Below, piece by piece: positions 24,931-38,181 of a stretch of 64,000 nt of DNA. The stretch spans positions 117,374,771 to 117,438,770 of the forward strand of contig JAUPFV010000001.1 in NCBI GenBank assembly GCA_036936605.1. Reading direction: 5' to 3'. The stretch comes from Limnanthes douglasii subsp. nivea. Lineage: Eukaryota; Streptophyta; Magnoliopsida; Brassicales; Limnanthaceae. Every line of letters begins with the position of its first letter. The stretch's first letter is position 1. Below the pieces are notes generated by a model. That model was not told the DNA's origin, ran no database searches, and saw only the letters and a program-made list of their open reading frames with translations. The translations under genes and the position numbers were made by a program.

Positions 24931-27900
24931 TCACCTCACCAAAACAAAAATTCCAGAGATTGCGGTGGCGAGAAAAATGCCAATTTGCAGCCTCTCTAAA
25001 CTAGCTCGACCAATAATGATCATTGATGGAAAACCCAATCTTGATGAATGCAATATCCCATATACTCTCGGTGAATACACAATAATAGAGGGTATGATTA
25101 GTGAATTCAATATATGAGTAACAAATAACACAATTGAAATTAGAGTTAATGCCCCAGTTGATTAGCTTATCCATATCAGATTACTTACCAATAATGAAAC
25201 ATCATTGAATAAATGAAGGACGAGAAATATTATATTTGTGAAATACCAACCCAACCCACTCAATACAAAGAATAACATACAAATGACATTGTAAGTATCA
25301 TTTAGAGTGAGATTTACATTCCCATTTTTTCGGTTCAACAATAAACATAATTTTTGTTAATACTTGGGGAGGAAAGAAAAAAAATGAGGTTATTAATCTC
25401 CTAAATGGTGTGATGGTTTTTAAACCTATCCAATCTATTTTACGCATGTCAACTCTAACAACCATCTACAATGATGTTAGAAACCTTGAGATTGTTGTCT
25501 CACATGTAATAATGAATAATAAGTTCCCGTCATGGTTAACTTGCGAGGTAGGGAGAAACCACATATCATACCAAAATGAGGTAGAATTCTGTGCATTTTA
25601 CTAGCCATAAACCTAAGACAAAGATTTTTTCTCCATGTTCAAGAGTGAGATTAACCAAAACTAGTATTCCGTTCTTCTTTAAAGTATTTTACATCTTAAT
25701 CCAATTATACCATATAGGTAATAATAGACCACGTATATTTAAAGACAATCACATGATTCCAGGTTGCATGCTTAAAATCACAAGGTCTCCTTTAAGGCAA
25801 TGAAAAGTAAGAGATGTTGATGACACATTTGCACCCAAATACGTGATCTCATGACTAGACCATATGATACAATGGTGCAATTAGGTTATATTCTTGATGA
25901 CCATTGCTAGTAAAATAAAAATAACAAACTAGAATACTTGACTTGTAAAAGGATAAACTAAATGAAATAAAGTCTACCAATATATGAGAAGTTAATAAAT
26001 CAATACAAGTAGTGATATTGTTGAGAATATAACAACAATCATTAAAGGATATTTGTCTCGTGATGAGAACACACATGTATTTAACCTGGATGGTACCAAT
26101 ATTATACCAAAAAATGTTGATCAAATCACATATGAGGGTAAAAACCACACCATATATAAATATCTGACATTTGTTAAGACTAATTGATCCCATAAAGTAC
26201 ATAAAATTCATTGGGACCTTCCTTACTGAGTTTGAAGAAGTTAACATCTCCCAGATAGAAAATCATAAGGTCATTTGACGAAACAGACGTTATTAAGTTT
26301 AAGATTTTTACATTTCTAATATAATTTGAACTTCGTACCACAATTATTATTTCATGATAATATATAAGACTTGCATAACTAAAACAAAGAAGAAAGTAAT
26401 AAAATAGAATACTTATTAGAGGCCCTTTCATATCTTGGAAGTTTCCATGAAGATCACCATCAATGCTAATATTATTAAGAGGGGGTTAAGATACATTAAA
26501 TGCTCTAAATGATCATCTTGTCTGAAAACTTCATTACAAAAAAATGTCAAAAATTTGAGCTATCGAATTTTTCCAAAGACTTTTATTAGGTCAGCTTTTA
26601 ATACAAACCTCGAACATTTACAACTAGTCTAGTAGACCAAAATGAGCTATTGGAAGAGGAAAATATTGTAAAAAATTCTATACTCGAAATTAAAAGTTGA
26701 TTAAGACTTGTTCATTAAGTAAAGAATATGATCATTAATTTTACTAGAAAAAGATCTTGAAGATAATATTATAGACCATAGTGAAGCATACGATGGGTCT
26801 AAAATTTGAAACGGAGAACGTAATATCCTTTTGAGGAATGAATGCAGTAAAAGTGAAGTTTCGTGAATGATATAGATAACTTGAGTAAAAAAACTTGTTA
26901 ACCCCATCATATAGATTGTTTCCAACAATGTTGTAAGAGTATATGAAAAATATGCATTGAAACCAGTAGGTTTTGGGGCTTTGTAACTAACAATACTATA
27001 AAGGGTATTTTTTATCTCCTCGTTAGTAACTATACGAATCATCGAGACCTTATCCAAGGTTTTGACTTTGGTAGATATAGAAGTGGAAATCCGCAAGAGA
27101 CCCTTGTAAACATGAGAGTTATTTGAGCCAACAAAATTAAAGAAGTAGTTCACAAAGTCTCTGGCCATCCTCCACAAAAGATGTAAAAAAGTCTACTTGA
27201 CTATTCGACATAATTTTGTTATGTAAGATACGATTTTTAATACTGTTATGAAATAATTTTCTATTATGATTACCAAACTTTAATCGAGCCTCTCTAAATA
27301 TTTGATTGAATACTGACTTCTCAGTTGTCGTAAAGATGACAGAGATAAACGATGTATCGATATTTGCAGAGACAATTGATGTGGTTTATTTTATAGTGAT
27401 GGTAATTTTGTCCAGTGTTTTAGAGAGTTTCAAAGGTATTAAATATCTGGGTGTATTGTAGTGAGAGATTTAAGCTGTCTGGTTGTATTAAATGTTCATT
27501 CCCCTCATTAATGAAAGTGGTTGGGTATTTATACCCTTAATTATAGACCCATGGGCTTTCGGGTCAAGTTGTAAAGCCGGGTCGAGTTTAAAGACCCATT
27601 AGTTCTTAAGTAGATTAGCACTTAGCTTAGTCAAAAGGTGTTTAGTGTTTTAATACTTTTGTCCAATCCGGATAGTTCAATGTGCATTTATTGTCTGAAT
27701 TACCCATGTCCGGTTTTCTCAGTGAGTGGTGGTGAATAAATATGGACTCGTCAACAATGATGGATTGAGAGGATTAGTGACTTAATGATATTATGAAGAT
27801 GTTTATTATGTGGTGGTCATAGTGAACTAATAAGACTAAAATTCCAACATTCAGGTTGTGAAGTATATTTTGAACTCAATAAAATATAAAGGAAATAAGA

Positions 27901-28690
27901 TTAATGTCATAAGCATAAATTGAAACATTCCAACTAGTTAAGGTATGATCATTAAAATTTAGGTAAAATCTTGAAGGGGTTTTTTAAATGGGGTTGAAGA
28001 GTAATATTTAAAGTGATACATGTGTGGTCTGTCGTGCGAGAATGATCATAATAAGAAAAATATATGATAAAAATATTATTCTCGATCATTGTTGACTAAT
28101 ACGCGACCAATCTTAGTCGTAGTGCGATTAAAATGTTGCTTGTTATACTAGAATTGGAATCACATGTACAAATGTCATTACTCACCCTAATAATATCAAT
28201 TATTAAAATCACCAATAAAATAATTTCATTGATAAGATGAACCAATGTGTGCCTCCAACTGACGGGTAATATTAAAAAATATGAGAATAACTCGGGTGGT
28301 ATCTTGATCCAGAGCCGAATTGGCTGCAAAAATTGCCCAAAGATGAATACAATCGTAAGCATCATTGAAGACACAAATTTCAGTTAAACCAAAAAAAATG
28401 AAAGAAGTTTGGATTATGACTTTGGAATTAATAAGGGAGGAAAATGAGAGGATCGAGATGGAAATGACACTAGAATTCCAGACTTTCTAGATCATACCAA
28501 GGGGGTCAGAATCGTAGTTTGTCGTGATATGCCAAAATAGAGTCATAGAACGGATAAAATAATCTATTTTAGGCAAGCACACCCTAGTCTCCATAAGTAC
28601 AATTAAATACATATCGTTATACTCATGATGAAGCCAACGCAATCCTTTTACCATATTAGATCGTTCAACCCATGGAATTTTCAAGATGCA
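24931..28690 (-). pseudogene. Decayed LINE with endonuclease and RT, split by a solo LTR
   Basis: From high to low coordinate on the minus strand: apurinic-type endonuclease start with LMETRVCLPKIDYFIRS and TTNYDSDPLG (28487-28684); a linker with REARLKFGNHNRKLFHNSI (about 27230-27310); RT N-terminal motif VTNEEIKNTLYSI, then KAPKPTGFNAYF (near 26940-27030); and worn equivalents of the QGDPxSPLLF and FADDL boxes, read as KGPLISILF and SSNDLMIF (26250-26431). Further remnants run to about 24931. Stops are frequent and the RT catalytic Asp pair is degraded, so it is old. The solo LTR at 27380-27756 lies between endonuclease and RT and is a later insertion. Confidence 0.8.
27380..27756 (-). repeat. 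Solo LTR of the Tat family at 1-5224
   Basis: This 377-bp block shares the start TGTGGTTT, GGTTGGGTATTTATACCC, GGGCTTTCGGGTC, GACCCATTAGTTCT and the GGACTC...TCA end with the LTR at 4835-5224, in the same orientation. No internal element sequence adjoins it, as expected after LTR-LTR recombination. The flanks ATTGA and ATGAT do not form a clean 5-bp duplication, so the exact ends are approximate. Confidence 0.85.
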
Positions 28691-29234
28691 ATAATCATTA
28701 AAAAAACAAACTTACAGTAAGTTCAAATGTTAGATTGGTCGGGGGACCTATCGTTCGTAGCTATAAATTTACAAGTTGTTAACTTATCTTTAAGAAGATA
28801 TGTGATAGTTAGAGAATCCACCGGCTGCCTATCGCAACAAACTTACTCTCCATACTGTTATGAGAATTTGCGGAAATTGAGAACAATAAGGGATCAAAAT
28901 GCGATGTGTAGTTGAAAATGAGACTTTCGAATGATAGATGATATTGTTTTCGGTGATTGATACCCAAATGATATGATATGCTATGTGAGTATAATGAATG
29001 CGTTTGGTAAGAGGAATGTCGATGATGGATTCAGATGGTCAGAACTTGATTTTGGTATTTGTTATAATAATTTTAGGTGGATAGTTAATATGATGGAACT
29101 TGGAAGGCCTCGGTTTTCTAGATATATAAAAGGGTTAAAGTGATGAGAAGTAGTGGTAGTATATACCGAGATTGCAAAATCTATATGAGATTGAGTCTTA
29201 TTTGGTGACATAGATGAATGGATGAAATTGAGTG
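28691..29234. other. Gene-free interval upstream of decayed LINE endonuclease
   Basis: It lies where the 5' UTR or ORF1 of the minus-strand LINE would be. No domain could be recognised. Confidence 0.4.
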
Positions 29235-29610
29235 TTAAATGGTTCAATTTTTTTTTCACATTTCATATTTCTAAAACAATAATAATTTCATAGTTAACCA
29301 TTATTTTGAATTTCACATTTTGTATTTCATTTAACCATTTCAAATTTCACATTTTTATTGTATTTTTTGTATTTTGCATATAATTCTTATTTCACATTTC
29401 AACTACCTTTTATACATTTTGCATTTAATCCTTATTCGCATTTCATATCTCTTATTCCACATTTTAGATTCCGACTGTCTTTTTCACATTTTATATATTT
29501 TTGCATTTAACCTTTATTTTATGTTTTATATTTCATCCGGCTCTTATTTTATATTTCACGTTTTAATTGTTTTTTATTTACATTTCACATTTCGGAAAAA
29601 AAAATTATTC
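29235..29610. repeat. Degenerate minisatellite, CATTTCACATTT type (second block)
   Basis: Units such as TTTCACATTTCATATTTC and CATTTAACCATTATTTT recur irregularly. It resembles the array at 24040-24480 and the two bracket the decayed LINE. The open frame inside is repeat translation rich in Phe, Ile and His. Confidence 0.75.
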
Positions 29611-30480
29611 AACAAATACTAAAAGCAAAAAAAGGAAAACAAAGAAGATTTCGACAAAAAGTTAAATAATGCACCACATTACATTAGAAACTAAACAAAA
29701 AAAATATATAAACAAATTTAAAAAAATTCAAATGAAAAACAACACTACGAACACTTTGATAAGTATCAACTGTTGGTTACCATCAACTTTAGTAATAAAA
29801 CCACCAGTTTAGTTGTCGATATCCTAAAAATAATGGTCGGATAAAAAGTTAGGTGTTTACTAATTTTTATTAAAAAAATTTGGTATTATTATTTTTAAAT
29901 TAAAAAAGACAAATTAATTTTTTTTATGTTGTTTGGTAGAAAATAAAATTTTGTATGATGAACTAAAATTTTACCTTTACTAAAAATATTACATATTAAA
30001 TGATTATTGGTAATTATATTTAAAAATTAAATAATAACATATATATTTTAAAATATTAGATGAAAAATAAATTTAGGTTGGTAATGGTATGATTTCTGAT
30101 ACTGATATTATTGGTTGCCATAATAATGGTTACTGTTGTAATTTGGATATTGATATCGGTGTATATCAATATTCTAATATTTATGGTATGTTTACTTTAC
30201 GTTATACCAAAATTTTGGAAAATACTCATTAAGTTTTTTAATAACTAATACAAAGGTTTAAACTATTTTATTTTGTATGAACTTTGATTCATGAAAATGC
30301 TTAAACATTAAAATTTCATTATTTAAACTTTTTTACCATCATATTTTGTTTAAATGAAAAATAAACTGTCTCAAGTTCAACGTATATCGGATTGTTATAC
30401 ATGAAAATAAAAGGTCAAGTCGTGAATGAAATTCAACACAAAGATACAACTCTCAACTTCAGAGGTCCGAAAGAGTATAT
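29611..30480. other. AT-rich DNA upstream of the KEA gene
   Basis: No gene or repeat family recognised. The distal promoter of the antiporter gene probably lies toward the right end. Confidence 0.5.
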
Positions 30481-30559
30481 CCGTTGAATCTCTCAGGTCA
30501 AGGTTACTTTAGTAATTTACCATTGACTCAAAATAATCCACCAATGAAAGTTTCTTTTC

Positions 30560-31028
30560 TCGCCTGCCAAACGAAGAGAAAGAAAAGCTGAGGGACTGGA
30601 GAGAGTCAAGAAGGAGACCAGAGAGAAAGTAGAGACGAAACAGTAGCCACGTTCATTCGATTAAAAAGTTCTCCCAATCTCTCCTCTTTCTCTTGATTTT
30701 CCTATCACCTCACTCGTTACTGTTGTTTCGCATGATCGGTATCTCCATTTCATCTCTTTCTTACATTCTTGCATTCTCACTTCTTCATTTTGGATATACT
30801 AGTTTTTGCAGATTTCTTGTAGGGTTTATGATGTTGAATTTTGAGGCTTAATTTGCTGTTAGCATGTATTCGGTTTGTATGATAGACGGACATTTCTGTT
30901 AATGCTGATACTTTTTTGCGTTATATTTTGATTTGTTTCACCAGATATTTGAATTAGAGACGAATTTGTAGGAAGTGGATGTACTTTGATTAGTTTGATA
31001 AACCCCTGATAGAGATTGCTTTAGAGAT
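30560..31028 (+). promoter_or_regulatory. 5' leader of KEA gene with leader intron and two short upstream ORFs
   Basis: The leader is purine-rich (AAGAGAAAGAAAAG) and then CT-rich. A leader intron is inferred from donor ATCG|GTATCT (GT at 30739) to acceptor TTTCACCAG (exon resumes at 30945), a common arrangement in plant genes. After splicing, an ATG at 30732 reads ATG ATC GAT ATT TGA across the junction, and a second ATG at 30979 reads four codons to TAG at 30993. Both end before the main ATG at 31029. The transcription start was not determined. Confidence 0.6.
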
Positions 31029-34000
31029 ATGGATGTTGCGTGTAGTTTTCAGCAGCCGAATCTATTCTATAGCGGGGAAGGCACAAATTGTAGGTTACTG
31101 TCTGGTCCAAAGCTTGGTTATAAAAGGTTTGGCCCTAATGGATTTGGTCGAAGGACTGATTTAAAACCCCGGACGACAAGGAGGCTGGAGAAAAGTATAG
31201 CATACAGCAGTTATTCCGATCTAAACTGGGGGTTTAGAGGAAATTTCGATAGTCCTTTCAGTAGTCCATGCTCAAGAAAACTCTCGTTATGTGCTTTTCA
31301 TGAGGCTAGAAGGATAGGGAGAGGAGTGAAGTCGTGGTGTCAAGGTAATGACTCTTTAGCCTATGTAAGTGGAAATGGTCGGAATGCAGATGTTGTGGAA
31401 AGCGGTGAGGAGATCTCGGGAGCAGACAGTGAGTCTAACAGTACGAAAGAAGTGGAAAGAGAAGAAAAAATTGATGCTGAAACACCCAGCGTAGAAGAAT
31501 TAAGGGAATTGCTGCAGCAGGCTATGAAAGAATTGGAAGTGGCACGACTCAACAGCACCATGTTTGAGGAAAAGGCTCAGAGAATATCAGAAGCAGCAAT
31601 TGCATTGAAAGATGAAGCATCAAATGCTTGGAATGATGTCAATAACAACCTTCATATGATTCAGGAGATTGTTGATGAAGAATCTGCTGCTAAAGAAGTT
31701 GTTCAGAAAGCAACAATGGCACTATCTATGGCTGAGGCAAGGCTTCAGGTTGCCGTAGAGACACCTAAAGTAGAAAAGGAATCTCCTGACACTTCTCAAG
31801 AGGTAGAGGGGGAAAGTTACGCTAAAGTAGAGGAAGATACTGAACTAGTTGTTCAGGATGAAATTAAGGAGTGCAGAGATACTTTAGCCCATTCCGAGGC
31901 AGAGTTGAGACGTCTACAGAGTAAAACGGAGGAGTTGCAAAAGGAGGTAGACAGATTGAATGAAGTTGCAGCAAAAGCAGAGATGGAGGCCTTGAAAGCA
32001 GAAGAAGATGTGGCAAACATAATGCTGTTAGCGGAGCAAGCTGTTGCTTTTGAGCTTGAAGCTACTCAAAGGGTGGAAGATGCAGTGATTACATTGCAGA
32101 GAGCAGAGAAATTAGCTTCCAGTACTCATGTGGATACACATGAATTAGTGCAGGAAGTAGTCTTGGATGAAGTAAATAGTGTTGAAGATGGGAAGGTGGG
32201 TGCATTGAGTGCTGGTGATGGTACTCAAGAAAAAGATATGGGTATACCGGTTAACGGAAATTCTTTGGTTGCTGAAACATTGACAGAAACTCTATCTGAT
32301 AAGGTGAGCCAGAGTTCTGAAGAGTTAAGTCAAACCGTTGATTTAGGTGATCATGAAAAGGGAAAGCTAGGTGTAGACACTGCAAAAGAAGTGGAAGCAG
32401 AATCAGAGAAGTCAACGAATGTTGGTCAAAATAAAAAAGAGGATGTCCAGAAAGAGCTGACAAGAGAGAGTTCGCCAATTAATTCTCCAAAGATATCGCA
32501 GAAAAAATCTTCCCGTTTCTTTTCTGCTTCATTCTTCTCTTCTACTGAAGATGGCACCGAGTTTACAACAGGAACGGTTTTCGAAGGTTTGATCAACTCA
32601 ACGAAGAAGCAATTACCTAAGCTAGTTCTCGGGCTATTACTTATTGGAACAGGGTAAGTTTAAATTAGCAAATTAAGTTAGTTGTGTCTAGCTTTATATT
32701 AAGTCTGTACTGCATAGAATATGTTACTGTCTAATGTAATCCTCATATTTGTATTGCTTGGAGAAGGTATATATCTTTGCAATTCTGATATGCACTCGAA
32801 CAAACATAGTAGACATCCCACCAGAGTTATCGGCCTATACAAAGTGAACGCCTTAAACCAGAATTTATTACATACATTCACTTGTTATCTTGGTTAGTTG
32901 AAACTTGTCTGGTTAGGATTGGAAGGGTTTTATAGATCTATGTTCCAATATAGCTAATTGTTTTTTCATATAAGCACGTACGGTACACTTTCTGTTACCA
33001 TCCATAAGGTGTTTTGTTTATTACAGGTTCGCCTTCTATGCTAATCGGTCACCTAAGAGTTCTCAGCTACTTCAGACGCCAGATGTTACCACAACTAGTA
33101 TCGAAGAAGTTTCCTCTAGCACAAAGCCTTTAATCCAACAATTACAAAGACTTCCCACTGAAATGAAAAAATTGCTTGAAATGCTTCCTCATCAAGAGGT
33201 AAGTACTCTTATGATGTAGTCAATATCTTTTGCTCTGTATAAAGAACTTGAAGAGCTACTTGTCGTGTTACTCAGATTAACGAGGAGGAAGCTTCACTTT
33301 TTGATATGTTGTGGCTACTGCTTGCAAGTGTTATATTTGTGCCTATATTTCAGAAGCTTCCCGGAGGTAACTTAACTTCGGTGTTTACTTTTCAGGTTGT
33401 TGCTCTCTAGTTTTGAACCTTGTTTCACACTTTCATTATATTATTGCTTCTAAGCATCAAGTTCTGAAGCCATCTCTTCTTTAGGTCGTTTTGCATGTAT
33501 CTTTTTGCAGTTTCACTTACGGATTCTGTTTGTGTTGATGTTTAGGCAGCCCAGTTCTGGGCTACTTGGCTGCCGGCATCCTGATCGGGCCTTTTGGTCT
33601 CTCAATAATTCGTCATGTGCATGCAACAAAGGCCGTCGCGGAATTTGGAGTTGTTTTCTTGCTATTTAATATCGGCCTAGAGGTGGAGCTGTTGATTTTG
33701 GACTCAGTTTGCTCCTTATTTATTCTTTTGGTGATAGATATATGACTGAAACCTTTTTACAAATAATAGCTTTCGGTCGAGAGACTTAGTTCAATGAAGA
33801 AATATGTTTTCGGATTAGGCTCTGCTCAGGTGACGTGACACCTCTCTCTCAGTTATATGTCCTGTGTGCCTACATTGTTTCTGTTTGCAAAGTAGCTGAG
33901 AATATTTATAACTTGAGACTTTTAATGGGCATAATATAGGTCCTGCTCACAGCTGCAGTAATTGGCTGTTTTGCTCATTTTGTTTCTGGGCAACCTGGTC

Positions 34001-37000
34001 CGGCTGCAATAGTCATCGGGAATGGGTTGGCGTTGTCTTCCACCGCTGTTGTTCTGCAGGTTATTATTATCTGCAACTTTTGCTTTGAAAAATTATTGTA
34101 GTCAATTATTTTAGATATTTATAGTTTTGGCTGCTGAAAAGTCTTGAATCAATTTCTCTTTTCAATATTTATGCTAGACACAAAAAGTCGTGTTAACATT
34201 ATTGAATTTGAGCCATGCATGCACTATTATTTTATCACTTTCCTGAAGTTGTTATAATAATTCCTATCTGAACTTCATTGGCAACAGTTAATGTCAGTCT
34301 GTCAAAAACTTATAATCAAACAATTGATTTATTGAACCATTTGCAGGTTCTACAGGAGAGAGGGGAGAGCACCTCACGGCATGGACGTGCTACATTTTCT
34401 GTTCTACTTTTTCAGGTTTGTTGATCAGAAATATAGAAGAAATGTCTGGTCTTGAAATAACATAAGTTTTATTTATGCATGAGATTCTCAATTTTACGGA
34501 TCCGGATATCTTATTAATATGACAATATCTATCTGTCCATATTAATGCATGCATGCTTCCCAAGGTGGTTCTCAAAGCCGTAGAGTGCTGTTAAATACAT
34601 AATCTATCTGTCCATATTAATGCATGCATGCTTCCCAAGGTGGTTCTCAAAGCCGTAGAGTGCTGTTAAATACATAATATATGTGGATTTTGTACCTTTT
34701 TAGTGTATCATTAGCATAGAATTACAATTATGGAACTTGGTAATAAATTAATAATTTTAAATTATGGATATTGATAAAAATGGATACTTATTGCTGCAAT
34801 GTGTAAAGTAATGTGTGTCCCTGTCTTTTGTAGATGTATGCTTGGTCATTATCTATTTCTTTATCTATACTTCTAGGATATATTGTGTCTTATGTTGGAA
34901 AATCTTATATACATATTATCTGTTTTTACAGGATTTGGCTGTGGTGGTTTTATTGATACTCATACCCCTTGTTTCGCCAAATTCATCCAAAGGAGGGGTA
35001 ACATTTTCTTATTTCTGTTCCTTCACCTCACTTTTAACTGCTTTTGGTGGTGGATATTCAGATTACATTTGCTAAAACAGCGTAATTATTTCATGATCAT
35101 TAAGGCATCATAAAAGTACTTGTAGAAGAAAGGTTTATTAAGCTACTCTCTCCTTATTATACTCTCTGGTCGGTGGCCAAGGCTCGAACTTGGGATATCT
35201 TGTTATGAAGTTACTAACTTCAAGTGGAATGCCATCATTTTTTTTCTATGAAGTCTACGAATCTGTGCTCCTTCGAGCTCAGGCACACTGCTTCTATGTG
35301 GTATTGCAAATTTTCTTCTTTGCTTTTCCTAGACCTCGTTGAGATGAAACTCGAAGAAGCTTAGGTGACACTTGGCTTGTCCTTGGGACATAGATTTTAT
35401 AGGATTCTTTTTCTATTCTTTCATATGCTAGGCTCTAGCAGATTGTATGATTCTCAGGTTTATTTGTATGTCTGGCCTATTAGTAAAGTAGTCTGTTTAG
35501 ATACCATATGAATATACTTGCTTATATGAATTCTTGATTTGTTTTGGTTCATGAGGCTGTCATCCGAGTTTTTGTCTTCTGTGGGTGTTATGGATAATCT
35601 AAATACCTCTTTTTTTCAGATTGGGGTTCAAGCAATTCTCGAAGCTCTTGGGCTTGCTGCTGTTAAAGCAGCAGTCGCCATTACTGCTATTATTGCTGGT
35701 GGACGCTTGGTAAGGCTTACATAACAAGCATTAGTAATTAAGTAATTAGTGAAATTCTTGAAGTTGTAGAAATGTTAAGATGCTTTATGGTGGATCTTAA
35801 CATTTCTATTTGTATGATGTTTTTGCAGCTGCTTTTAGTTCTATATATATTCCCTGCTTTTAGTTCTATATATGTTAAAATGTTAAGATTTTAGTTGTAG
35901 AAATGTTAAGATGCTTCATGTTTTAACAGGCTTACATGAATGGCTAACATACCCTGGTTCAGATTTTCTTTAACTCTATTTGTATGATGTTTTTGCAGCT
36001 GCTTCGGCCAATCTATAAGCAGATTGCAGAAAATCAAAATGCCGAAATATTCTCTGCAAACACACTTCTTGTTATTCTAGGGACCAGTCTCCTCACAGCA
36101 AGGGTATGACCGCACCATAAAGATCCCTCCCCTCCCTTTATATATCGATGATGATAATTTATGATTGAAAGTATTTTCTTAATTAGGCCGGACTTTCCAT
36201 GGCACTCGGAGCATTTTTGGCTGGTTTACTTCTTGCAGAGACTGAATTTTCTTTACAAGTTGAATCAGATATTGCTCCTTATCGTGGTCTTCTATTGGGA
36301 CTCTTCTTCATGACGGTATGTTTACGTTGATACTTGATACTGTCTAGAATCCCATTGATATGGGTCCATCGTCAATTTATTGTAGGCTAAGTTTAAAACT
36401 CGCCGTCGACATGGCTACTTTTGTTTGACAATAGCTCAAATAATCTTTGACTATGTAATAGTTGGCATCAATTACTTAAATAAACATTGATGGGCACAAC
36501 TAACATTAACTTTTTTCTGGATTCAGGTTGGGATGTCCATCGATCCTAAACTTTTTGTTTCTAATTTTCCTGTCGTGATGGGAGCATTAGGACTCCTAAT
36601 TATTGGCAAGATTCTATTGGTTGCATTAGTGGGTAGAGCTTTTGGTGTTTCACTCATATCTGCCATAAGGGTTGGTCTACTGCTAGCTCCAGGTGGAGAA
36701 TTCGCATTCGTGGCTTTTGGTGAAGCTGTTAACCAGGTTCACTATTGCTTCACCTCTATAGCTTTCAGTGTTTTTAACATCTTTGATGGTGTGATATCTG
36801 TTTTTAGTTCTATATATATTTATGTACTTACTCTTAACTTTCACCAGGGTATAATGTCTTCTCAACTTTCGTCCTTGCTGTTTCTTGTGGTGGGAATATC
36901 AATGGCCATTACGCCGTGGCTAGCTGCTGGAGGCCAGCTACTGGCCTCTCGATTTGAGTTGCATGATGTTCGCAGTCTATTACCCGTGGAGAATGAGGTA

Positions 37001-38142
37001 GGATGCTTCACATGTAAACTTAGCTTGAATTCTTATAATTTGTTACACTTGAACAAAATATTAGAAATGAAGCAGGTGAGTTAATACTTCAATCAATATA
37101 AAATTAGGTTGCATATAAATATCATGAGTTTCTTGGATCTTGTGAGATGCTAGGACGGAGGGGATCTATTTTAGGTAAAACTTTGAGGAGTCCTTTCACC
37201 AGATCAATTCTCTTCTTAAACAAAGGCATAGGGAATACATTTTTTATTATAAAGATCCACCCAAAGACTATGAATGCGTCCATGTCAATCATTTCTGTTA
37301 AATCTGCATGTCAGGAAATATACATCAACTAGAGGCCATTGGCATAACATAATGCCAGATGATTGTGTTGTCTTTTATCTACAAATATTTTTACAATCTA
37401 CATATGCTCAGAGTTTTGCTTTCTCTGCTTACAATTTCTGTCGTAGTTAGTGTGCTCTCTATAGTGTCTTTTCTTATTTGTGCAGTTATATAGCACGTTT
37501 GTTGATAAATTATTCTGGCATGATTTTGTCTCCAGACTGATGATTTGCAAGGTCATATAATTATCTGTGGGTTTGGACGTGTTGGCCAGGTGACTTCTGA
37601 AATGTTGTACATGACTTATTAAATTAACAACACCGATCTTATGAAATTGAGTTTAATGTGGTACTTTTCCAATGTGCTTTCAGATCATAGCTCAGCTGCT
37701 TTCAGAACGACTTATTCCATTTGTTGCCCTTGACGTTAGGAGGTAAACTAGTTATCTAACATAATGATGCAGTTATCACAAGTAACTTCAGATTAATCCA
37801 TTTTGTACATGTCATAGTGCATTTCAAGAATACTCACCTGCTCCTAGCACATCAAAATCCTGATACCCAATACTTCAGACAAGACTAAATTATCTTCTTA
37901 ACATCATTGCATTTTCTTAACCTCGTTAATTATATATGTTGGGAGTTGTTATTGTCCTACTCCATTTCATTCTTTTTACACGTCACTGAAAAGCTGTAAA
38001 CCTAAGGTTGCGTTGTGTTCGTGCACAAGTATAAATAATCAGAAAACTACTTTATTTAAATAAAAAAAAGTAAATCTGTTTGGTTCATGAAAATGAAAAT
38101 TGTTTTCATTTCATTAAAAATTATATTTTTTAATATTTGATG

Positions 38143-38181
<39 letters not shown>

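Noticed and set aside
36683..36865. Minus-strand frame inside the KEA gene
   Set aside because: Antisense to coding exon 12 and its intron; no support.
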